Positions 6,005-14,004 of a stretch of DNA of 14,721 bases are shown here, piece after piece. The translations under genes were made by a program, and so were the position numbers. The notes under the pieces were generated by a model. The model saw only the letters and a list, made by a program, of their open reading frames with translations, ran no database searches and had not been told where the DNA came from. Positions within the stretch are counted from its first letter, which is position 1. Every line of letters begins with the position of its first letter. The stretch spans positions 1-14,721 of the forward strand of contig JAJZSC010000023.1 of NCBI GenBank assembly GCA_021849995.1, read 5' to 3'. The DNA is from Bacillota bacterium (GTDB lineage Bacteria; Bacillota; Desulfitobacteriia; Desulfitobacteriales; Desulfitobacteriaceae).

Positions 6005-6044
6005 AAGGCCTAAACTTAACTTAAAGAGGAGGAGTAAAAGGTTT

Positions 6045-8510
6045 ATGGAAGAATTATCGTGTTGCAAAGAAATATTAACTGAGCATGAAAAAAGAGTTGA
6101 AAAAGGAATTGGCCAACTTAGTCCAAGGCCAAGAATTAATGGTTTTTTGACTAACTTTAGGGACCAAGTACCAAGAATTGATATTCAAAGAGCCGTTCTA
6201 TTTACTGAATCAATGAAGCAAACAGAAGCATATCCAATGAACATTAGAAAGGCAAAAGCACTTCAACATATTTTCAATAATATTGATATTATTATTCAAG
6301 ATAATGAATTAATAGTTGGTACTTGTGGTGGAGCTGGAAGACATGCTATTCTTTTCCCCGAGTTACGTGGACCTTGGTTGGAAAAAGCATTACGAGGAGT
6401 GCAAAAAGGTAACGCTTTTCGTATTAGTGATGAAGACCTTCAAACAGTAGTAGAAAAGGTTATACCGTATTGGAAGGGCAATAGTGCCCATGAACGGTAT
6501 CTAGCAATGTTGCCGTCAGAAACCAAAGAATTTATTTATGGCGATGGTGATTGGGGTTCGGCAGGATTATTACAAGACAATGCTAATATTAATGCTACTT
6601 TAAACTGGGCCGGAAATTACAAAAAAGTAATTAATAGAGGTCTTTTAGATATTAAGAGGGAAATGGAAGAGCGGCTTAGCCAAGTACCCAATAATGATTA
6701 TACAAAAATGGCATTTTTGCAAGCGGCAATTATGGTTTGCGATGGCCTTATGGATTATGCTAAACGTTATGCAACAAAAGCTAGGGAAATGGCTTCAATA
6801 GAAACAGATCCTAAACGGAAAGCGGAGCTGGAAGTTATTGCCCAAAACTGCGAATGGGTACCGGCACATCCTGCCCGTAATTTTTGGGAGGCAATGCAAT
6901 GTCAATGGTTTGTACAAACAGCTTATAAGTTGGAGCAGCCGACTGTAGGTGTAATTTCTTTGGGACGTTTTGATCAATATATGTATCCAACTTTTATCAA
7001 GGATCTTAAAGCTGGCGTTATTGATGAAGAAAGAGCTTTAGAGTTAATGGAATGCATGTGGTTTAAGATAGCCAGCTATGTCCCGTTTAATGTAACGGCT
7101 ACTAATAATTATTTTGAGGGTTATTGTCATTTTGAGCAAACAGTTCTGGGGGGTCAGACGAGAGAAGGTAAAGATGCCACAAATGAATTGACTTATTTAG
7201 TGCTTAGATCTAAAAAAGAGTTTCCCCTTCACTATCCGGATTTGTCTGTTCGATTGCATTCCGGTACACCTAATTCACTTCTTCATGCTGTTGTAGACTT
7301 AATCAAACAAGGTACTGGTTTTCCTAAACTCTTAAATGACGAAGAAATTATTCCCCAAGCAATATTTAACGGAGCTTCTATTCAAGACGCTAGAGATTAT
7401 TCACCCTGCGCATGTACAGAGGTTCGTATGCTTGATCTTGATACTTACATGGCAGTTGGCGGCAATCTCAATCTCCCGGCGGCATTAGAAATGGCTCTGA
7501 ATGAAGGCGTTGTCACGATTGATGGCCAAAAGAAAAAGCTAATGACGCCATCAATTAAATCAGCTGATATTAAGACTTTTGATGACTTGTTAAAGAATTT
7601 TACAGAGGCATGGGATCTCTTTATTCAACACTTTTACAAACGTCAAGCTGCTCTGGAAATATCAAATGCAGCTTGTTTGGCAGCTCCTTTTATGTCAATG
7701 TTAAATGATGCGTGTGTAGAAGCCTTAACGGATATTCATCAACCCATCAATAACCATGGGATATCTAAAGATTCTGGTGCTCTAAGTGTCATTGGTTTTG
7801 GTACCCTTGTTGAATCTTTGGCTGCCATAAAAAAATTAGTATTTGAAGATAAAAGGTTTACTTTGGATGAATTAAAAGACGCATTGAAGGCAAATTTTGA
7901 AGGATATGAACCGATTAGACAAATGCTCTTAAATGCGCCTCAATACGGAAATAATGATGATTATGCAGATGAGGTTGCCCGTCAAACAGATGAAATTATT
8001 TGTGAAGTGATGCAAAGATATCGAACACCAAATGGACCCCAAAATTTTAAGCATGTTCCGGTTACTACTCATATTGCCATGGGACGGAGAATGGGGGCAA
8101 CACCTAATGGACGAAAAGCCGGAGAATCTCTTTCTGAAGGTATTTCGCCATCCCAAGGCCGTGACTCGGAAGGACCCTTGGCAACTTTGCTCTCAATCGA
8201 TAAGGTTAAGAGTCGGGTATATAACAATAATTTTTCCCGTTTATTGAACATTAAATTAAATCCCCAGGTTGTGGCAGGGGAAAAAGGTACCCATGATTTA
8301 ATGGCGTTTATCAGAAGTTTCGTAGATCTGAAATTATGGCACTTGCAGTTTAACATAATTAATAAAGAAACTTTAATAAAAGCACAAAAGAATCCAGACA
8401 AATACCGCAATTTGATTGTGCGTGTGGCGGGTTACAGTGCCTATTTTACAGACTTAAGCCCTGATCTTCAAAATGAGATTATTAGCCGTACGGAGCATCA
8501 AGTGGTTTAA
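6045..8510 (+). CDS. Glycyl radical enzyme of the PFL/glycerol-dehydratase superfamily, substrate unknown
   Basis: The 821-aa length is typical. The N-terminal PFL domain runs from about residue 20 (RAVLFTESMKQTEAYPM). The thiyl cysteine is C457 in SPCACTEVRML, with E459 giving the Cys-x-Glu pattern of dehydratases, lyases and decarboxylases; an extra C455 is unusual. The radical glycine is G796 in RVAGYSAYFTDLSPDLQNEI. By manual alignment from memory to glycerol dehydratase, its diol-binding H164, H281, S282 and D447 correspond to N187, G302, V303 and V471. It is therefore not a glycerol or propanediol dehydratase, and I cannot assign it to choline, hydroxyproline, isethionate or arylacetate enzymes. 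ATG 6045 is chosen for the strong AGAGGAGGAG site (6025-6034); an in-frame TTG at 5964 lies in the leader hairpin loop. Activation should come from the 2970-3908 activase. TTT transporter genes follow after 148 nt, suggesting the substrate is an imported carboxylate. Confidence 0.93.
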   Translation: MEELSCCKEILTEHEKRVEKGIGQLSPRPRINGFLTNFRDQVPRIDIQRAVLFTESMKQTEAYPMNIRKAKALQHIFNNIDIIIQDNELIVGTCGGAGRHAILFPELRGPWLEKALRGVQKGNAFRISDEDLQTVVEKVIPYWKGNSAHERYLAMLPSETKEFIYGDGDWGSAGLLQDNANINATLNWAGNYKKVINRGLLDIKREMEERLSQVPNNDYTKMAFLQAAIMVCDGLMDYAKRYATKAREMASIETDPKRKAELEVIAQNCEWVPAHPARNFWEAMQCQWFVQTAYKLEQPTVGVISLGRFDQYMYPTFIKDLKAGVIDEERALELMECMWFKIASYVPFNVTATNNYFEGYCHFEQTVLGGQTREGKDATNELTYLVLRSKKEFPLHYPDLSVRLHSGTPNSLLHAVVDLIKQGTGFPKLLNDEEIIPQAIFNGASIQDARDYSPCACTEVRMLDLDTYMAVGGNLNLPAALEMALNEGVVTIDGQKKKLMTPSIKSADIKTFDDLLKNFTEAWDLFIQHFYKRQAALEISNAACLAAPFMSMLNDACVEALTDIHQPINNHGISKDSGALSVIGFGTLVESLAAIKKLVFEDKRFTLDELKDALKANFEGYEPIRQMLLNAPQYGNNDDYADEVARQTDEIICEVMQRYRTPNGPQNFKHVPVTTHIAMGRRMGATPNGRKAGESLSEGISPSQGRDSEGPLATLLSIDKVKSRVYNNNFSRLLNIKLNPQVVAGEKGTHDLMAFIRSFVDLKLWHLQFNIINKETLIKAQKNPDKYRNLIVRVAGYSAYFTDLSPDLQNEIISRTEHQVV

Positions 8511-8522
8511 TATGTTTTTTAA

Positions 8523-8552
8523 TAGGAGAATAAGCTAGGGTTTATCCTCCTA
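8523..8552 (+). other. Intergenic hairpin without U-tract after the glycyl radical enzyme gene
   Basis: TAGGAGAATAA (8523-8533) pairs with TTATCCTCCTA (8542-8552) with one mismatch and an 8-nt loop. No T-run follows, so it is probably not a terminator. It may protect the 3' end of the upstream message or set the ratio of enzyme to transporter. A decoy-like AAGGGGGGTG (near 8568-8577) and the palindrome ACATTAATGT (8623-8632) follow before tctC. Confidence 0.45.
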
Positions 8553-8658
8553 TAAATTCTCATAGCAAGGGGGGTGAAAGATAATCGAAAAAAGTAGGAG
8601 TCTAATTAAAAAAGTTTAACGGACATTAATGTAATTAAAAAAGGAGGTTTTATCAAAA

Positions 8659-9663
8659 ATGAGAAAGTATTCCCATTTGATTACCTATTTATTAGTAATA
8701 GCTTTAATTGGTCTTTTAGTAACCGGATGTGGTTCAAAAGAAAATGTAGCAAGTGCTAATGCTCCTGACAAAAAAAAGGCAGTTGCATTTCCTGAGAAAC
8801 CAATTAACTTCTGGATTCCTTATGATGCAGGTGGAGGGTCTGATATCATTGGCCGAGCTCTTGTAGAAGCTGCTCAAAAGAATTTAGATAAACCAATAGT
8901 AATTGTAAACAAACCTGGTACTTCAGGTGCTGTCGGTTTAAAAGAACTTTATAATGCTAAGAATGATGGCTATACTCTTTTGACGAATACCACAACCATT
9001 GTAACTCATAAATTATTGGGTACTATTCCCTATAATCACCATGATTATGAACCAATTATTACGTTTAACTATGAACCGGGTTCAATAGCTGTTCCGGCAA
9101 ATAGTCCTTATAAGGATATAAAAGAGTTCATAGATTATGCTAAGAAGAATAAAGTAAAAATCGCTACTTCTGCTAAAGGTGGAATATGGAATATAGCAAC
9201 ACAAGCCTTTATAAAACAGGCAGGTATAAATGCTGATGTTGTAGTTGAGGGTGGCGGCGGAGCAAAAGCTGTAGTGATGGCAGCAGGCGGACACGTAGAT
9301 GCAGTTGTTGCCTCTCCATTGGAGATGTTTACACAACTTAAGAGTGGAAACCTAAGGCTTTTATCAGTATTTGGGCCTGAAAGGGTAGATGCTTTTTCTA
9401 ATGTACCAACTTTTAAAGAGGCAGGCTATGATCTTAGCATAACTACTACCAGACCTCTCCTAGCACCTAAAGGAACTCCTAAAGAAGTATTAGATGTTTT
9501 GTACAAAGCTTTTAAAACGGCAGCTGAAGACCCCAAATATATAAAGACCATAAAAGACATGGGAGCAATGCCACTTTTATTAGGACCAGAGGAGACTATT
9601 AAGTTCTTTGACAAGGAAGAAAAGGTTATGGAAAAGATCTTAAAAGAGTCGGGACAAATTTAA
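8659..9663 (+). CDS. tctC: TTT-family extracytoplasmic solute receptor (TctC/Bug type), lipoprotein
   Basis: A 334-aa substrate-binding protein of a tripartite tricarboxylate transporter. It has a basic N-terminus (MRKYSH), a hydrophobic stretch (residues 8-22) and a lipobox VTGC with the lipidated cysteine at 24, so it is anchored outside the membrane. The mature part shows typical Bug features: the opening strand KPINFWIPYDAGGGSDIIGR, the VIVNKPGTSGAVG loop, a GYTLL strand, and a late GTPKEVLDVLYKAF helix. Members bind carboxylates (citrate, other di- and tricarboxylates, aromatic acids such as terephthalate) through main-chain contacts, so the ligand cannot be read from sequence. The start has AAGGAGG at 8641-8647. 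Its place right after the glycyl radical enzyme suggests it fetches that enzyme's substrate or a precursor. The gene is separated from tctB by a large inverted repeat. Confidence 0.93.
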   Translation: MRKYSHLITYLLVIALIGLLVTGCGSKENVASANAPDKKKAVAFPEKPINFWIPYDAGGGSDIIGRALVEAAQKNLDKPIVIVNKPGTSGAVGLKELYNAKNDGYTLLTNTTTIVTHKLLGTIPYNHHDYEPIITFNYEPGSIAVPANSPYKDIKEFIDYAKKNKVKIATSAKGGIWNIATQAFIKQAGINADVVVEGGGGAKAVVMAAGGHVDAVVASPLEMFTQLKSGNLRLLSVFGPERVDAFSNVPTFKEAGYDLSITTTRPLLAPKGTPKEVLDVLYKAFKTAAEDPKYIKTIKDMGAMPLLLGPEETIKFFDKEEKVMEKILKESGQI

Positions 9664-9752
9664 TTAGCCTATTGAAGCTTTGGATGGCTCTTCCCTTAAA
9701 GTGTCTTTTCGGTCACTATTTCTGCGGTGGAGCCATCCATTACAATAGCTAA
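9664..9752 (+). repeat. Large two-tier inverted repeat between tctC and tctB
   Basis: The outer arms TTAGCCTATTG (9664-9674) and CAATAGCTAA (9743-9752) pair with one bulge. The inner arms TGGATGGCTC (9681-9690) and GAGCCATCCA (9730-9739) are a perfect 10-bp match. A minor AGTG/CACT stem (9700-9703, 9714-9717) sits in the loop. It starts directly after the tctC stop and has no U-tract. Such structures often stabilise the 5' part of a message, allowing more receptor than membrane subunits. It could also be a small mobile repeat (MITE- or REP-like) if copies exist elsewhere. Confidence 0.7.
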
Positions 9753-9793
9753 TCTTACAAGATGGGCGTTTTATTTCCAACTAGCATTAGGAG

Positions 9794-10288
9794 GTGGACA
9801 CTATTAACATTAGAGTCCGTTTTAAAGAAATAATTTTCCCGGCTTTGTTTTTGATATCGGGTATTCTTATAGTAATAACCGCGAAAAAATACGAGATAGG
9901 TAGTATCACAAATCCTTCAGCGGGTCTTTTCCCACTGATCATAGGTTTTTGCCTAATTATCCTTGGTTTAATGGACTTGCGAAATATCATTTACATGTCT
10001 ACTTCAGAAGCAGAAGTGTTAGACAAAGATACAGTTATTAAAATCATAGCTGTATTTCTTATTCTGATTGTCTGGCCGGCATTTTTAGGTCTTTTAGGCT
10101 ATGTCTTAGTGACTTTTATTGTTACTCTAATTTTGGCAAAACTATTCAGCTTAGGGGGATGGATTAAGCCGGTTATTTTAGCATTTGGCACTACCGTATT
10201 TATTCATTTATCTTTCAAAGAATGGTTTTATTTGGACCTTCCTGATGGGCAAGTAATTGACTGGTTTAAATTTCTGATAGGAGGCTAA
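9794..10288 (+). CDS. tctB: TTT-family small membrane subunit (TctB)
   Basis: About 161-164 aa with four hydrophobic segments: IIFPALFLISGILIVITA near the start, GLFPLIIGFCLIILGLMDL, IIAVFLILIVWPAFLGLLGY running into VLVTFIVTLILAKLF, and a last one around VILAFGTTVFIHL. This is the usual TctB layout. It pairs with the large subunit TctA, whose start codon lies 3 nt past this stop. The start is ambiguous. GTG 9794 is the only standard start in frame, but it overlaps the ribosome binding site AGGAGG (9789-9794). The spacing instead points to a rare ATT start at 9803 (8 nt from GGAGG). A TAG at 9788-9790 closes the frame upstream. I give the longer frame; the true protein may begin at ATT 9803. 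Confidence 0.85.
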   Translation: MDTINIRVRFKEIIFPALFLISGILIVITAKKYEIGSITNPSAGLFPLIIGFCLIILGLMDLRNIIYMSTSEAEVLDKDTVIKIIAVFLILIVWPAFLGLLGYVLVTFIVTLILAKLFSLGGWIKPVILAFGTTVFIHLSFKEWFYLDLPDGQVIDWFKFLIGG

Positions 10289-10290
10289 CT

Positions 10291-11802
10291 ATGAACGGTT
10301 TAGAAGGAATACTTAATGGTTTTAGCCAAGCTCTGACACTTGTAAATCTCATAGCCTGTTTCGTAGGAGTTTTATTAGGGACAATTATTGGCGTGCTACC
10401 GGGTCTTGGTCCTACTGCAACAATGTCTTTGCTATTGCCTATAACTTTGAATTTTAATGAACCAGTAACCGGCTTAATTATGTTAGCGGGGATTTGGTAT
10501 GGTGCCCAATATGGTGGATCCACGACCTCAATTCTAGTGAATATCCCTGGTGAGGCAGCCAGTGTTATGACTTGTATAGACGGTAATCAAATGGCAAAGA
10601 AAGGACGGGCAGGGGCTGCCTTAAGTATCGCAGCATTAGCATCCTTTATAGCAGGGACTGTTGGCATTATTGGATTACAGTTCTTTGCACCTCCTTTAGC
10701 TAAGGCTGCATTATCCTTTGGACCGCCAGAGTATCTTTGTTTAATGATACTTGCCTTTACCCTTCTTACCAACTTAACAGGTTCTTCACCAACAAAGGGA
10801 TTGCTTATGGCTTTTGTAGGCTTTTTCCTTGGTACAATTGGTACTGACAGCCAAACAGGAATGAATCGCTTTACTTTAGGTTCTGCAGACTTGATGGGTG
10901 GAATAGACTTTCTTCCTATTGCCATGGGCCTATTTGGGATTGCTGAGATAATTTCTGTTCTAATTGATAAAGAATCTAACCAACAATTAGAGAAGGTTCG
11001 TTTTAAAGATCTTTTTCCTAATAAAGAAGAGTTAAAACGCTCCAGTAAACCAATGTTTCGTGGTTCAATTCTTGGCTTCTTTATTGGGCTTATACCGGGC
11101 CCAGGGCCTACTATTTCCACCTTTATCTCGTATTCTTTAGAAAAAAGGCTTTCAAAAATTAAAGATCAGTTTGGTAAAGGAGCAGTTGAAGGTGTAGCTG
11201 GGCCTGAAGCCGCAAATAATTCCGCCGTAACTGGATCTCTTGTACCTCTTTTAGCTTTGGGAATTCCTTTCGCACCACCCGCTGCTCTTCTGCTTGCAGG
11301 TATGAGAATGCAAAATATCGAGGCAGGTCCCATGCTCTTTCAGCAGTTTCCCAATGTTTTTTGGGGAATTGTGGCAAGTATGTATTTAGGTAACATAATG
11401 CTCTTAATATTAAATCTTCCACTGGTTGGATTTTTTGCTAAAATAGCATCTATAAAACCCATGTTCCTAATGCCCGTGGTGAGTATATTATGTTTAATTG
11501 GTGTTTACAGTGTGCGTAACAATATCTTTGATATTTGGATTATGCTTTTGGCAGGTATTATAGGGTTCTTTTTGCGACGGAAAAATTATCCGGTGGCACC
11601 ATTAATTTTAGCTCTTGTGTTAGGGCCTACGACAGAGAGTGCCTTTCGCAACAGTTTAACTATTTTAAATGGTAATTTAAGTTCACTTTTTGAACGCCCC
11701 ATTGCTGCTGTATTATTAGCTGTTACTATTATATATTTAATAGCTACAGTTGGAAGAAAATATATTAAGTTAAAAAAACTTAATACAGCTGTTTCAAAAT
11801 AA
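10291..11802 (+). CDS. tctA: TTT-family large membrane subunit (TctA)
   Basis: The 503-aa length is normal for TctA. It has about a dozen hydrophobic segments and the two family signatures: near the N-terminus GVLLGTIIGVLPGLGPTATM followed by GIWYGAQYGGSTTSILVNIPG, and in the second half GFFIGLIPGPGPTISTFISY followed by GVAGPEAANNSAVTGSLVPL. The repeated G-x-PGxGP motif reflects the internal two-fold repeat that forms the transport site. Known members use the proton or sodium gradient with TctC delivering the ligand. The start has TAGGAGG (10278-10284), overlapping the end of tctB, so the two are translationally linked. No clear terminator follows; the next 650 bp are eroded. Confidence 0.95.
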   Translation: MNGLEGILNGFSQALTLVNLIACFVGVLLGTIIGVLPGLGPTATMSLLLPITLNFNEPVTGLIMLAGIWYGAQYGGSTTSILVNIPGEAASVMTCIDGNQMAKKGRAGAALSIAALASFIAGTVGIIGLQFFAPPLAKAALSFGPPEYLCLMILAFTLLTNLTGSSPTKGLLMAFVGFFLGTIGTDSQTGMNRFTLGSADLMGGIDFLPIAMGLFGIAEIISVLIDKESNQQLEKVRFKDLFPNKEELKRSSKPMFRGSILGFFIGLIPGPGPTISTFISYSLEKRLSKIKDQFGKGAVEGVAGPEAANNSAVTGSLVPLLALGIPFAPPAALLLAGMRMQNIEAGPMLFQQFPNVFWGIVASMYLGNIMLLILNLPLVGFFAKIASIKPMFLMPVVSILCLIGVYSVRNNIFDIWIMLLAGIIGFFLRRKNYPVAPLILALVLGPTTESAFRNSLTILNGNLSSLFERPIAAVLLAVTIIYLIATVGRKYIKLKKLNTAVSK

Positions 11803-12448
11803 GCAGAAAATGAGTTGGTCGGCGAACATGCGTACTATTGTAGGAGGTCTGGCGTGATTTTTGCCCCCCAAAATTGGATTTCCGAAGTTGATTGGAATAA
11901 GAAAAACCTTTGCCTTTAAAAAGGGTATAACAGAATCCCATGTCTAAATTGATGCTGGTTTGCAGGTTGCAATGGTTTGTTTCGGCAGTTTTTGTAATTC
12001 TTTTACCCGCTCGAAGGAGCGTCGTTGTCCGCTCATAAATGGCCTTCTCTACAAGAATGTGTAGTTCCTGATTCCTTTCCTTTGGAACGATATTCTCTTG
12101 GGCATGGTGGATCATCTCTAGAGTTAACCGAGATCTAAATCAGCTAGCCGAAGGTAAACCTCAGCCGTTTTTGCCCGCGCACAGTCAGCTTTTTGTGGTG
12201 AAGCACTCCGTCCAGCATGTTTGCTTCTAAGGTAAAGATTAGCTCAACTTGCTTTCTGAAATATATACAGGCCTAGCTAAGTTCAGTTTTGCTCAATTGG
12301 ACCGAAAAAGTGGGGATTTTCCTGAAACGAATATTCAAAACGTTTGTCAAGTCCCCTAGCGCAAATATGAATTACAGTGCTCCGAGTTCCTACGTATTGA
12401 ACATTTAAAGTTTTGGTATCAAACCCACTTATTTACCTATTAGAGTCT
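11803..12448. other. Eroded spacer with no intact gene; minus-strand coding remnants
   Basis: No frame here has a ribosome binding site and a protein-like sequence together. On the minus strand two protein-like pieces are readable. One, near 12255-12145, is QVELIFTLEANMLDGVLHHK followed by KLTVRGQKRLRFTF. The other, near 12115-11850, is NIVPKERNQELHILVEKAIY followed by ERTTTLLRAGKRITK. The first loosely resembles the C-terminal tail of a large serine recombinase, but I cannot confirm that. Together with the IS relics elsewhere, this looks like old mobile-element debris between the transporter and the larA unit. Confidence 0.35.
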
Positions 12449-12477
12449 GATACAAAATTAAGATATCACCATATAAT
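12449..12477 (+). promoter_or_regulatory. Possible promoter of the larA-AOR unit
   Basis: GATACA (12449-12454), a 17-bp spacer and a perfect -10 TATAAT (12472-12477). The -35 is weak (three of six), so an activator may be needed. It would give a leader of about 165 nt. Confidence 0.4.
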
Positions 12478-12544
12478 GATTCCATCGGGTAAGACACAAA
12501 TAAAAAATTAAGCTATGATAATGAATATGGAAAAGTGGAGAAAA

Positions 12545-12588
12545 TTTACACCAAGGCTGTAAACCCGGCAAAGCACAAGAGCGTTGTG
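12545..12588 (+). promoter_or_regulatory. Two tandem hairpins in the larA leader
   Basis: TTTACA-CCAAGGC-TGTAAA (12545-12563) is a perfect 6-bp stem. After CCCGGCAAAG comes CACAA-GAGCG-TTGTG (12574-12588), a 5-bp stem. They lie about 65 nt before the larA start codon, in the predicted leader. No U-tract follows, so any control would act on translation or RNA stability. I do not recognise a known riboswitch class, including nickel/cobalt or cyclic-di-GMP types. Confidence 0.4.
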
Positions 12589-12650
12589 AAATAATTACGA
12601 AGGAGAATTTGTAGCTTAACTTTTTTAAAAAAAGGAGAAGGATTATCCCT

Positions 12651-13961
12651 ATGATAAAGATTCCTTTTGATAAACAAGAAATCGAAATAAATATTGATCA
12701 GAAAAATTTAATTGGCATATTAGAACCTAAAATTAAAGAGGCAATACCTAATCCTCATGATAAGATTAGACAAATGTTAAAACATCCCATCAATAGAAAA
12801 CCATTATCTGAAGATGTCAGAGGCAAAACAAAGGTTTGTATAGTTGTCACCGATATCACAAGACCTTGTCCTGATGATATGCTTTTACCGCTTATTGTAC
12901 AAGAATTGGAAGACAGTGGAATTAAAAAAGAAAATATTATAATATTAGTGGGTACTGGTCTTCATCGGCCCAATACGGATGAGGAACTGATGACAAAGCT
13001 GGGAAAAGATATTTTTAGCAAGATAAAAGTGGTAAACCATACAGCTTCTGATATGTCAAATTTGTTATATTTAGGTAATACAAGTTTGGGGTGTCCTATA
13101 TGGGTCAACAGGTTAGTAGTCGAGGCGGATTTTGTCATTAGCACAGGTATCATAGAACCTCACTTTTTTGCTGGGTTTAGTGGTGGCCGTAAAGGTCTAG
13201 CTATAGGCGCAGCAGGGGAGGAAACAATTAAGTTTCAACACAGCCCCCGAGTTTTTGACCATCCTAAAACACTTATTGGTAATTTAGAAGGTAATATTTT
13301 TCACCAAAATGCCATGGAAATAGCAAAAACTGCAGGCCTGGACTTTATAGTAAATGTGGTTTTGAATCATAATGGAGAAATATGCGGAGTGGTAGCAGGT
13401 GATATAGTGTCAGCATTTCTGCAGGGAGTTGAAATTGCCCGGGAAATATACCAGGTGGAGATAGAAGAACAAGCGGATATTGCCATTGCTGGCGTAGGCT
13501 ATCCCAAGAGTACTAATTTGTATCAGGGTACGCGGGGCGCCAGTTGTATCGCCTTCAGCCAATACCCAGTCGTTAAAAAAGGAGGAATTGTAATTACTCC
13601 TATACCTGCAGAGGAGGGGCCGGGAAAAGGATTAGGGGAACAAAGATTTTATGAAATCATGAAAAAGGCGGAGAGTTTGGACTCTTTAATAAATAATATT
13701 AGGGTTGAAGGATATCCGGCCGGTGGTCAAAGAGCATATTTATTAGCTCTGACTTTAAAACATGCTGAATTAGTGATTACTAACACAAAAGCACCTGATG
13801 CGGTGGAAAATATGTTTATGAAATATATGGCCAGCCTAGAAGAAGCCTTAAAATATGGGCTGGAACGTTTCGGTAATGATGCAAAAGTTGTTGTTTTACC
13901 CCATAGTGTGCAAGTAATGACTGTAAAAAGTGAAGACAATCAACAAAATAAGACTTTATAA
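12651..13961 (+). CDS. larA: LarA-family nickel-pincer racemase/epimerase
   Basis: The 436-aa protein matches LarA (about 425 aa), which racemises lactate using a nickel-pincer nucleotide cofactor by hydride transfer; relatives act on other 2-hydroxy acids. All key positions are visible with a constant offset from Lactobacillus LarA: D68 in DITRP (LarA D72), H105 in GTGLHRP (H108), H171 in EPHFFAGFSGG (H174), K181 in GGRKG (the pincer-attached K184) and H197 in FQHSP (H200, nickel ligand). The protein should therefore be active if the cofactor is made by LarB, LarC and LarE, which are not in this window. It is probably cytosolic. The start has AAAGGAGAAGG (12631-12641). It is followed after 43 nt by the AOR gene, so the two are probably co-transcribed. 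Substrate identity (lactate versus another 2-hydroxy acid) cannot be read from sequence; the context favours one tied to the imported carboxylate. Confidence 0.9.
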   Translation: MIKIPFDKQEIEINIDQKNLIGILEPKIKEAIPNPHDKIRQMLKHPINRKPLSEDVRGKTKVCIVVTDITRPCPDDMLLPLIVQELEDSGIKKENIIILVGTGLHRPNTDEELMTKLGKDIFSKIKVVNHTASDMSNLLYLGNTSLGCPIWVNRLVVEADFVISTGIIEPHFFAGFSGGRKGLAIGAAGEETIKFQHSPRVFDHPKTLIGNLEGNIFHQNAMEIAKTAGLDFIVNVVLNHNGEICGVVAGDIVSAFLQGVEIAREIYQVEIEEQADIAIAGVGYPKSTNLYQGTRGASCIAFSQYPVVKKGGIVITPIPAEEGPGKGLGEQRFYEIMKKAESLDSLINNIRVEGYPAGGQRAYLLALTLKHAELVITNTKAPDAVENMFMKYMASLEEALKYGLERFGNDAKVVVLPHSVQVMTVKSEDNQQNKTL

Positions 13962-14004
13962 GGTTTTGATATATACTTATAGGGAGACATGAGGTGATTT
14001 GACA

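Noticed and set aside
5964..6044. N-terminal extension of the glycyl radical enzyme from an in-frame TTG at 5964
   Set aside because: It lies inside the terminator-like hairpin loop, has no ribosome binding site, and the added residues do not resemble the family; ATG 6045 has a strong AGAGGAGGAG.
6045..8510. Benzylsuccinate/alkylsuccinate synthase (fumarate-adding) identity
   Set aside because: The thiyl cysteine is followed by x-Glu, a pattern of the dehydratase/lyase/decarboxylase group; as far as I recall, fumarate-adding enzymes lack this Glu. No small Bss-type subunits are nearby.
8523..8552. Intrinsic terminator between the glycyl radical enzyme and tctC
   Set aside because: No U-tract follows the stem, and the spacing fits co-transcription.
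8568..8598. Tiny leader peptide (GTG AAA GAT AAT CGA AAA AAG TAG) after AAGGGGGG
   Set aside because: Only seven codons, with no regulatory codon pattern; more likely chance.
11780..12115. Minus-strand 111-aa gene overlapping the end of tctA
   Set aside because: It has no ribosome binding site, its tail overlaps tctA, and protein-like sequence covers only part of it; treated as decayed debris.
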